A DNA stretch of 64,000 nt. Origin: Isoetes taiwanensis. Taxonomy: Eukaryota > Streptophyta > Lycopodiopsida > Isoetales > Isoetaceae. The number at the start of each line of letters is the position of its first letter. The first letter of the stretch is position 1. A program made the position numbers and the translations under genes. The notes under the pieces were generated by a model, which saw nothing but the letters and a program-made list of their open reading frames with translations, was not told the DNA's origin and did not search any database. Location: NCBI GenBank assembly GCA_021234155.1, contig JAJEKV010000002.1, positions 34,328,128 through 34,392,127 on the forward strand, in the 5' to 3' direction. Positions 30,274-40,284 of the stretch are shown here, one piece after another.

Positions 30274-31329
30274 GAATCAATCTCCTCCGTCGAATCTCCT
30301 TTTCTCCCATTCGGGCGAGATCAGCTCCTGCACGCCCATCTTGATGAGGAAGAACGTGCCGGGGATCGTCTTGTGGCTCAACAAATTGCCTCCGCTGTAA
30401 GTCGCAGTTTACGTGAAATTTTAATCCGAAGCATAATCTGCACAATCAGTCGCCTTTAGCCCTGAGGAAAAATATGGGCCATCTGGCCGGAGCTGTAAAC
30501 CTGTTCATAGTATTTTCATAGTATTCTTCTATGATACAATCAAATACCTGAACTTCTTAAGCCTAGAGTTTGAAGTTTCGAATTCCATAATGACATAACT
30601 TTTGGTTGATTACTTAAGTTGTTTTTGCAGATGGATGCAGAAACATCAACTAGCGGAGCTCTTAGGGTTGGGACTAGAACACATAATGTTAACAGAATTT
30701 TCCAATCTTTCTCCAGGAACACTTTTTGAACCAGCATTCCAATTGCAGATCAACGAAAATTTTGTCCAAGTTGAAGAAGGCATCATGCCCCTTTTAAAGA
30801 AATGTTTGGAAAGTGAGCAACATGGTTCTACATATTCTGTGTTGACTGACCGCGTTGATCGTTTTCATTCTCTTGCTGACGAAGATTTGGGATGGGGATG
30901 CGGATGGCGGAATATACAGATGCTAAGCTCTCATTTGCTTGCAAAGGATGTAGATGCCAAAAATTCATTGTTTGGAGGAAATGGCTGGAATATGCCTGGG
31001 CCAGTAGTTTTGATGTTGCTGGAGCAGAGCAGTTTCAGTGGAAAGTTCGAGGCAGCCAAAAATGGATTGGAACAACAGAGTGTGCTGCACTTTTCAGATC
31101 TTTTAGGATACGTGCTCAAGTAGTAGATTTCAAGGATGTGAGTGGCACGAAAAAGATGCAGAAGAATATTTCTAAGGGAATCCACAAAAAAAAGCAGCTA
31201 CAGCCAAAGCTGAACTTGCACGGGAATGTGCAGTGTGATGTTTGCGGCATGTACCCAATACGAGGAACCAGATTCAAATGCATAGCACAGAAAGATTTTG
31301 ACCTTTGTACTCGTTGTATGGCTGAACAG
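30274..31329 (+). pseudogene. C78 (UFM1-specific protease-like) peptidase with ZZ zinc finger, best array copy (4)
   Basis: The first exon ends at 30396 (GCT before GTAAGT) and encodes QLLHAHLDEEERAGDRLVAQ, like the zinc-finger tail of ZUFSP-type proteins. The next exon, 30631-31329, encodes EEGIMPLLKKCLE and the catalytic-cysteine motif GWGCGWRNIQML of peptidase family C78, which removes UFM1 or ubiquitin. After a frameshift near 30975 it encodes QKWIGTTECAALFRSFRIRA and a ZZ finger (CDVCGMYPIRGTRFKCIAQ, then DFDLCTRC). A GTTAGC donor follows MAEQ. The frameshift lies at a CTG, where all four copies differ, so it may be a sequence error. Later exons with the C78 Asp and His were not found, so the gene is truncated in any case. 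I do not know a C78-ZZ fusion as a standard architecture. Confidence 0.65.
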
Positions 31330-31514
31330 GTTAGCATTTTGGGAGGAAAAAAGAGTATGAAAAAATTGATACTTCAGTTGCATGTTCTAGTGATCCCAAG
31401 GACACAGGCATTGACATGTGACACAGGCATAGCTCAGGTGCTGATGTAGGAGGTCGCCAAGTTTGAGGAAAAGAAGCTTTGTTTTCTGTGTTTTTCTTGC
31501 AACTGGTAAGCCTT

Positions 31515-31600
31515 AGCAAGAAGAAACTAGGGCGATGGCGTTTGCCACCAGGGCCTTATCCGATGCCCATAGTTGGGAATCTGCTCCAAGTCAGGGTATG
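31515..31600 (+). pseudogene. Cytochrome P450 N-terminal fragment, array copy 4
   Basis: Encodes KKKLGRWRLPPGPYPMPIVG followed by NLLQVR. Plant microsomal P450s carry this hinge just after the membrane anchor. No later P450 motif is present, so the fragment is non-functional. Confidence 0.7.
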
Positions 31601-32184
31601 GATTTGTTAATGCAGGTGCTCCAGAGGCCAAGAAATGGCAGCTGTGAAGCTCAGAATCTACAATTAGAATAGCGTATTAAATTGTAATTAATTGATCTGC
31701 TGCAGGGTTGATTGAAGTCGTAAAGGACCTAGATCTTCTGGAAGAATACTTGATGGGTTAATTCATGCAGAGAATGTGAATCGTTGTCAGATCTTCACTG
31801 TAAACCTTGCGAGTTTGCATGAGGTCTGCGCCATTCCGGCGAGCTCTGCTGCAATAGAAGGGGGATTACATTGCCTGGAAGCAAAATCTGGATTCCTCAA
31901 TATTTATTTGCTTGGAATATACATACTTTGCCCAATATGCAGGGATTATTTGCTTGGAAGCAAAGTCTTCAATATTTCTGAGTCTGCCAGCTCTGCGCCA
32001 TTCATCCATGAAGCGAGGTCTGGCTATGGCGAATCCGGGTCTGGGAGCTTTAATCTTGGAGGAATGGGATGCTATGCAGGGCTTATTGTGCTAGATTTAG
32101 CAAAGGATATGCCGTGGCAAGGCATTTTGGGAAGAGTGGAAAAAAAGAGAAGCATTCATCCTATCAATTCCTTAGAACAGAACT

Positions 32185-32820
32185 ATGGCGATGCTCCGAC
32201 AAGGCTGCACGAAGACTAGGAGGTGAGCTAGGCGCCTCCAGAAATGCTCCAGCTTTTAGGATCCGGCGAGCAAGTTTTAGCGGCGAGCGTGTCTTGAGCG
32301 AAGAAGAAAAAGCCGCTGAAAATGTCTATATCAAGGTTTGCTATGAAATCTACCTCTCCCCTTTTATTTTTCGTCCTTCTTCTTAGATTCTGGCATTATA
32401 ATTTTCTAGAAACTTTTTGCAACTTCCTTCTTAAAATGTGCTCTGATTGCAACATTTCCTCTTTTACTTCCATGGTTCCATTATCTTGTTATGGATTTTA
32501 CTGTTTAAAGATCACTGCAGATATTATGTCCCATGTTCAAATTTAACGCAGAGGGAGTTCTGTGTCTTAGTTTTGTTTCTATTATGTTGCAATTTGCCCT
32601 ATTAAATGACGGTATCCTTTAGGTTTGATAACTTTCAGGTATATGATGCTAAACCTCAAACAATGTTTTATTTGTATAGAAGAGCGTTAAACCAGTGTCG
32701 GAGGAGCCTCTTGGAGACCAATCACATAATCTTGCAGTTGTTGCTGGAATTGTAGCAATAGTAGCTGGTTATTTTTGGCTGAGCTCGTCTAAGAAGGAGA
32801 AGAAGGAAGAGTCTAGTTAA
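32185..32820 (+). CDS. Small mitochondrial-protein-like gene, best array copy (4); possible complex I P1 / At2g27730 relative
   Basis: Exon 1, 32185-32335, ends with VLSEEEKAAENVYIK before a GT donor. Exon 2, 32680-32820, starts in phase (AAG joined to AAG). It encodes SVKPVSEEPLGDQSHNLAVV, a hydrophobic span GIVAIVAGYFW, and the tail KKEKKEESS. An Arg-rich start (ARRLGGELGASRNAPAFRIR) looks like a mitochondrial presequence. From memory, the SEEE(K/R)AAENV(Y/F)IK block followed by a C-terminal AVVAGxVAIV span resembles plant At2g27730-type proteins, described as an IF1-like or plant-specific complex I component. Exon 1 is 151 nt, one base out, so the ATG and conserved block are in different frames unless one base near AAGGCTGC is wrong. 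The product would be about 95 residues. Confidence 0.5.
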
Positions 32821-33598
32821 GTATTCAACTTCCCAGTGTTACTGGTAATGGAAAAATGTGGTTAATGACTCCATATCTTCGTGTAACGATTAATCTCGGT
32901 CCATGGTTTTGGAATTTGTGCAAAGTAATGTTGTGGAATCAAGCATGTTAATGGAATGCCAATAAAAAGGCAACGAGTTTATCTCAATTATCTTTGTTCT
33001 CGATTTACTTCAATAAAAGTTTTTTGCAATCTACAAAGTTATGTTTAGATAAAGTGCGTAGATTAAAGTTATGTTTTAGAAATGTGAAATGTCAGGATTT
33101 TGTTTACAATGGGGATGCAGAGTATTGTAAATAATGGCAAATAAAGTCCTCTTGCACTGCTTTAAAATGGTACATATTCTCAAGAGGAATATTACAAGGT
33201 AACATTAATCAAGTCTCCTCATAAATATTGTGCACTACCACTATGCCTTTGGTATTTTCTATAATGCTTTTGATTAGCTTTTCTAGTTCTGAAATGCTTT
33301 GGAATACCATTCACAAGACGTTGCCAAAGTGGCACTTGAATGAGCATGCCCTATTGGATTTGAATGAATTTGTCTGAGATCCAGGTAATTTGAATGTTAT
33401 TACTCTTTTACAATTCGTTATTTATTTCGCTATTTTTGCTAGATCCACATGCACGCTCTTAAATGGATACCCTATAGTCTACTTGTGCAATGCCTTCTCA
33501 TATTATAGAAACATCAAGTATCACATTTTAAGGACTTTGGCACCATTCCAAAGTTACACAAATTTCCCCTGCATAGACGAGTTGGGGAAGAGAAACGT

Positions 33599-33624
33599 TC
33601 GCGGCGGCCGTAAGGCCGCCGCGA
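33599..33624. repeat. GC-rich perfect hairpin at the end of the tandem array
   Basis: TCGCGGCGGCC, a GTAA loop and GGCCGCCGCGA form an 11-bp perfect stem of almost pure GC within AT-rich DNA. It sits exactly where copy 4 of the array stops matching the unit. Outer bases (GAAAC and GTTTC) also pair. Confidence 0.85.
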
Positions 33625-35157
33625 TAAGTTTCTTGTATATGTTAAGATATAAGGCCACAATTGTGATCATCCCTGTTTGTATAGGTAAAGGTTCAAGTTG
33701 CTCAGAAGCTCCTACTGCAGCTTCCATTGCTAAAGTATAGCTTAGACAACTTAAACAACGCCTCCCACCATGAATTTCGGCCCTCCTTAGCACTCCTAAT
33801 GCAAAATTACCATCTCCTTAAGTCGTCTCAAGCTACCCTGTTCTGGTTTTTAGGATTTTTTCTTGCTCAAGTCGTAGCTCTTAACTTCTTTGTTACAGGG
33901 TTCTTGGATATGCCTTAGAAGCTCTGTGGTTTCTAGAAGCAACAACATTGCTCTGATTTGATATATTTCCTAGAGCATATTTACAGCATCATTTGCAGGT
34001 GCTCTTTTTGGATCTGCCCTCATTTGCCATAAATATGACTTTCTACTACAGATGTCCATGTTGACACTTCATTCTGTTGCCACTTTCCAATTCCAATTCT
34101 TCTATATTTGTCAAAATGGTGCACAGTTATCAACTTGCATGATTGCAATTGCCCGATGATTGTACTCTTGTCGACATCGACATGAATTATTTGTTTTTTG
34201 GCTTCCAAAATAGAGTAAGATGGACTTGCTATTTAACAAGCCAAAAGTAGCCATGTAGACGCATCACATAGAATTAGCTGTTATTCATTATGTACTATTA
34301 GCTCCAAATATTATCTTGTCAGTTGTGATTCTATCAGCTCCAACAAATTCAAAAACCACAGCCAATGCATCTCAATATGCAATATTTTTTTGCTAGACAA
34401 CTGATTTCTCTTCTGCCTCTTATCATCAACCACGTTTTATACAATGTTCACATTAAATATGCAAGTGAATGCCAATGCTTTGCTAAAGCATTTTATAGCA
34501 TATTTTATTGATTTTGGAAGAAGAAGAAATTTTTACGTCATACCACTTGGCAACATCCCTTAAGACATATGACGCACAGACCACTCTACATTGCTTAGTT
34601 GTGTAATTGTTGGGTCTTGCCCCCAACTACCTTACATTGAATGCGACTCTAGGCGGCCTCGAACTCGATATATGTTTGTTATAGGAATAGTGTATTGTGA
34701 CGTCCCCTGTTCATATACGATGCCCCCATCGTATACGAACCAGAGTTCATCCCTCGTATCAATGTACATGCTGACAGAGGCCGTCCACCTAACATCGAAT
34801 CCTTGCCAACCAACAAGAACTCAACGGGGCAGAATGGACGTGTCATTCATCCCGTCACCCTCAGGATCGACCTAGCTATAGAAGTGTAAATAAACGTAAG
34901 CACATAACATCAAATACATATAATTCCACCTCGAAGGGTGGCTCATCATAACATAGCATCTGTAATGACAACATCGGTAACATCAACATAGGGAAGTTCC
35001 TGCCCAAGGCTCAGACTCAAGGGGATTGACTGATGGCTCGGGTCTCCAGAGGTCAAAGCAGATAGAGTTCATGGAACATAGAACATAGAACATGGTCATT
35101 GGGTAGTCCACTCCATCCGCCCCTATGGTTCCCCAATTGAATTCTTCCCGATCAGAA
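33625..35157. other. Intergenic DNA without a supported gene
   Basis: No convincing gene was found. A short inverted word near 34719-34740 (ATATACGATG and CATCGTATAC) is the only structure noted. Confidence 0.5.
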
Positions 35158-35430
35158 GCAAAGTTAGACAAGGATGCCCTCTAGCCTCATATCTGTGTTG
35201 CAGAAATGCTGATTAGGATTGTTCTCTTACTCCAAAGCCAAAACCTAATTCAAGGCCTGGGAAATTAACCATATGTAGATGATACGTTTGTCATTCTCGA
35301 GCAAACTAAAATTTTCTAACTTCTTTTCTGGACTGCATCGACCAATTTAAGGACAAATCTGGGGTAAAGCTGAATCTTATGCTACCACAATTGTCGTGCT
35401 CAGCTTTGTGAGCACCCTCCATGTACTGCG
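35158..35430 (+). pseudogene. LINE reverse-transcriptase fragment
   Basis: Separate frames give KVRQGCPLASYL, then PYVDDTFVILEQTKIF, then LTSFLDCIDQFKDKSGVKLN. In order, these match the RQGCPL(A/S)PxLF block, the catalytic (Y/V)xDDT block and the SGLxLN block of plant L1-type reverse transcriptases. Frameshifts between them show a decayed fragment, unrelated at this resolution to the LINE array farther right. Confidence 0.6.
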
Positions 35431-35644
35431 CCTTCCATTTGAGATACCCTGACTTTGAAACTCCAAGACCAAGGTACTAGGCTCTCTCACAGACTAGCCT
35501 GCCCTGCAAAACAAGCTGTTCCACTCGTCAACCTTTCATATTGTTGCCAAGCATGTCTTACAAAAAAGTGACCCTATCACTAGATTCCATGGCAAGGAAT
35601 TCCTTTTGCATATTTATAGCCTGATTCTGTGAGAGTCTTTCATA

Positions 35645-36430
35645 TCACCTATTTTTACAACACAAGGTCAGGCAGTAATTCAAAATAACTTCCTTGGTGC
35701 TAAGGCTATCAATCTTAGGCAGTCTCAAGAGCCTCCTGGGCTGGCGAGAGCGAAAAGTGTACTTGTGCCTCTCAAAGTTTGGATACTTCTCGATCACAGA
35801 GGTACCTTGATTTGACAAAGCATCTGATTGCTCGGTTGATCGTGCAGTCAAGATCTCGGACACTTTGACACCATCCACTTTAACATATTCATTACTCTAC
35901 CATACAAGCATGCCTTCTTTTGGTACCTGTAGACATGCTTGACAATGAAAATTCACGTCCGTAGGAATGTGGAAACCCTCAGTAATAGACACTCCAATGC
36001 ATTTCAAAGCTAGGAACTGGTCGCATACTGTATCATCTGGGCCAGTAAAGGATACAAAACCTTTTTCCGCAAGGATGGAGTCGCAAGAGTGCCAAATTTC
36101 ATGGTCCATGTCAAGCAAAATATATCTCGTGTGTGGGATCGCTTCTGTAATAGACCCCACCCTCTGTCTTTTGGTCGTCGATGACACATCCTACACATTG
36201 GAGTCATGCACATCTTCTTTTCTCCAAGGAATGAAGAAACCCTTGGCTTCTCCTATAGTTTCTGCATCCGGAGTAGGCCATGGGAGGGCATCGTCCCCCT
36301 CAAACACCTCTTGAACACCAACACTTACAGCTCCATCTGGAATGCCTTTGAAATGGTATTGCTGAGTGTCTCCCTCGAATCCTTTGGCAACAACACTCCC
36401 ATCCTTGAAGATGTTATACCTCCTGCATAA
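35645..36430 (-). pseudogene. Decayed transposon-type coding region (possibly CACTA/En-Spm associated)
   Basis: One minus-strand frame stays open for about 260 codons, broken only by two TAG codons. It reads YNIFKDGSVVAKGFEGDTQQ, then LPWPTPDAETIGEAKGFFIP, and lower down WHSCDSILAEKGFVSFTGPD and FHCQACLQVPKEG. The phrase with LPWP, ExIGEAxGxFIPW and V recalls a segment common in plant En/Spm-type transposon proteins, but the match is from memory and weak. The second half has a CxxC-like pair. It has no neighbouring host gene. Confidence 0.35.
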
Positions 36431-36524
36431 TACTGTGAATCAGATCTAGGGGTGAGTAAGAACAGAAAATAATGCAGGACAAATAGACACGACTGGGGTG
36501 AATAAACTAGGTGGCTGCCCAATT

Positions 36525-37030
36525 TGTTACACTTAGATTGGGAAGCTCATACTGGGTGCCCGCCCAATTTGACCCATGATGTACATGACTGGGGGCCTCA
36601 AATTGGGTACCCTGCCTAATTGGGTTTTCATGTTGCGCACAATGGACGTGACTAAGGAGCTCAAATTGGGCGCCCGTCCAATATGGTTCCCATGTTGTGC
36701 ACAATGGATGTGATCAAGAATCTAGAATTGGGCGCCTGCCCAATTTGGTTTGCATGGTGTGCAAAGTGCATATGAAGAGAGGAGCTCGAATTGGGGGCCC
36801 GCCCAGTTTAGTTCCACTGGTCTCTCCGGCAGTCATGACTGAGGAGTTCAAATTGGGCCCTTAGCCATGACTCCTCAAATTGGGCGCCTGCTCAATTTGA
36901 ACCAAATTGTGTGCATGCCCAATTTGGTTTCCTTGATCTATTGCAATGAAATGAGTGGGAAGCTCAACTTGCGTGCCCGACCAATATGGTTCCTTTGGTC
37001 TGTCCTTATAAAGGATGTTTGCAGAATGCC
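36525..37030. repeat. Diverged tandem repeats with palindromic AAATTGGGCGCC core
   Basis: At least seven units of about 60-80 bp share a core such as AAATTGGGCGCCTGCCCAAT, which is self-complementary around GGCGCC. Spacers contain related CATG(T/G)TG(T/C)(G/A)CA and GGAGCTCAAATTGGG words. Copies have drifted considerably. No coding potential is implied. Confidence 0.7.
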
Positions 37031-37649
37031 GTTCTTGCCCATTTGCCTAACTTGACTCAATACTGAATCTGCAAAATGGCTCTGGTGGAGAGATTGAATT
37101 GGGGGGCCACCCCTGGGCAAGCCATTCTATGCTAGCATGTTTGAGCAGGAGGGAGCTCAATCCATTCCACATGGACAAGTCTATATAGCTCCCTCGTAGA
37201 TGCAAGCCATATACACTATATAACTAGTAAACATGGGAACAAACAACTTGAAGACGATTTTACCATGTTCTTACAATAGGAAAACATTAATTCGAACTCA
37301 GACATCACTACCACAACTAGGAAAATTACACTTCTAAACTATGATTACCTTGGGGGAGTGGTGCACCATACGATTCTTAATTGTCTGAAGACGATCAACT
37401 ATAATGTTGAGCGCCCAAGAATTGGAGATTCAAATGCAGAAGACACTAGATGCAGTCTGGTGGCGTGGAAGAATAGTGAAAAACAAATTCAAAATTTCTC
37501 TCCAATTCATTCTTTGTAATAAATGTCCATATTTTATAATTTCATTTGAAACATGTAGGCAAGTTATTACACCTAGCGCACATGCGGATATAAATCTGAG
37601 AGGTCGCGTGAAATGGAGCAAGCGCATTTGCGTAGTTAATTATCCTCAC
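37031..37649. other. Intergenic DNA without a supported gene
   Basis: No convincing gene was found on either strand. The right end of the stretch is the left target-site duplication (37642-37649) of the next element. Confidence 0.5.
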
Positions 37650-38351
37650 CAGGGATAGGTTCTGTACGTATGAAACTATTTTTTCAGACGTATAAAGTGC
37701 AAAAATACGTATTTTTGGGAAAAATACGTATTTTTTGTATTTAATACTCGCCGGCCGGAAAAAAAAAGTTTCGCGTAAGCGAAACCTTCTGTTTCGCTTA
37801 CGCGAACTTTCTTTCGCGTAAGCGAAGTCAAGTTTTCGCTTACGCGAATCCCCTCGCCGGCTTTCGCGTAAGCGAAGCCTTAATGTTCACTTACGCGAAA
37901 CTCTTTTCGCGTAAGCGAAGTATAAAGGTTCGCTTACGCGAAACTTTTTTTTGTTCGCGTAAGCATTCTTTGCGTTTCGCTTACGCGAAGGGCGGTTCGC
38001 GTAAGCGAAACAGAAGTTTTCGCTTACGCGAAGTTTTCTATATATATTTCGAGGCGCGTTCGCTTACGCGAAGTTGACTGTTTCGCTTACGCGAAGATGT
38101 TTTCGCGTAAGCGAAACAGTTCATTTCGCTTACGCGAAACTATTTCTGGTTCGCGTAAGCGAAAAATACTGTTTCGCTTACGCGAACAAGACTTCGCGTA
38201 AGCGAAACAGTTGTTTTCGCTTACGCGAAAGTTTTCGACGCCGGAAATTTTTTTAGCCGTATTTTTGACGTATTAAACGTCAAATTTGTGCCGTATCAAA
38301 CGAAAAATACGTATTGCGTATAAAACGTATACAGTATTGAACCTATCCCTG
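37650..38351. mobile_element. Non-autonomous hAT element of 702 bp packed with a 14-mer
   Basis: Perfect 13-bp inverted ends, CAGGGATAGGTTC at 37650-37662 and its complement at 38339-38351. They are flanked by a perfect 8-bp direct duplication, ATCCTCAC, at 37642-37649 and 38352-38359. The 8-bp duplication and CAGGG termini are hallmarks of hAT. No coding capacity is present. Subterminal regions are rich in ATACGTATTTTT words, and the centre is an alternating array of TTCGCGTAAGCGAA. Confidence 0.85.
37768..38232. repeat. About 20 copies of TTCGCGTAAGCGAA in alternating orientation
   Basis: The word TTCGCGTAAGCGAA and its complement TTCGCTTACGCGAA recur about every 20-30 bp, mostly in alternating orientation, with one or two degenerate copies (near 37885 and 37957). 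Ends of each word (TTCGC and GCGAA) are themselves palindromic, so each copy can hairpin and neighbouring copies can pair. The spacers are short and variable. Confidence 0.9.
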
Positions 38352-38359
38352 ATCCTCAC

Positions 38360-39630
<1,271 letters not shown>

Positions 39631-39639
39631 TCAGTTATG

Positions 39640-40284
39640 ATGAAAATTTTAGAGTCAATGGAGCAATCTAGGAGGGAAGCAGAGCGGGCAAGAAGAGATG
39701 CAGCAGAACACTAGATACAAATGCTGAAATTATTACAAGGTATGAATGAATCCTTATGTTCATTGAAGCAAGAAAATTCAGTTTTAAAGCAGCAAATGGC
39801 AAGCATCTCGGAGGCACCTCGTCCATTACATGATGAGAGAGGAACAGAAGAATTTCAGGAGGCCATAGGCATACTGAATGAGAAGATGGAGCAGCTCACT
39901 GATATGCATGAAAGGGAAACCAAAGCAAACAACATCCGCATCTCGGGGCTGCCGGAAGAGGAAAATGAAAACACTATGGCTGCAGTGCAAAACTTCTTGG
40001 CTGACAACATGCAAGTGCAGGTGGACATATTGGATGCATACAGGGTTGGGAAGAAGGGTGAAGGTACTCGCAATATATTGGTGAAGTGTGCAGGCAAGGA
40101 GGCTAAGACGAGGATTATGCAGAAGCGATCTTTGCTAAGGGGGCAACACATCTGGGTAAATGATGACTTGACTAAGATTCAGTTTCAACAAAGGAAAGAT
40201 GACATTCTGAAGATGAAGGAAGCCCGGGCATCTGGAAAGCGTGCATACTGGAAAGGGGGCAAGGCGGTGATCGAGGATGAATAG
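39640..40284 (+). pseudogene. LINE ORF1 (RNA-binding protein), 5'-truncated, copy B
   Basis: The remaining frame covers a coiled-coil stretch (LLQGMNESLCSLKQENSVLK). An L1-type RRM region follows (NIRISGLPEEENENT and DAYRVGKKGEGTRNILVKCA), then the C-terminal domain with HIWVNDDLT. These are the usual parts of L1/Tx1 ORF1 proteins, which trimerise and coat element RNA. An internal TAG lies at about 39712. The terminal TAG is in frame with ORF2. Confidence 0.75.

Larger units (their letters stand above)
19580..33599 (+). repeat. Tandem array of four 3.5-kb units
   Basis: The junction word ATACCATATATAAA recurs at 19580, 23097, 26613 and 30116, and the array ends at AACGTT 33594-33599. This gives units of 3517, 3516, 3503 and 3484 bp. 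Each unit carries, in order, a C78-peptidase/ZZ pseudogene, a P450 N-terminal fragment, a small mitochondrial-type gene and about 0.8 kb of non-coding DNA. AT-rich parts are almost identical between copies, for example the intron after the small gene's first exon, so the duplications are recent. Nearly all differences cluster at CAG or CTG. Confidence 0.95.

Noticed and set aside
37768-38256. Plus-strand frames of 60 and 64 codons across the TTCGCGTAAGCGAA array
   Set aside because: They only translate the repeated 14-mer and change meaning with every indel.
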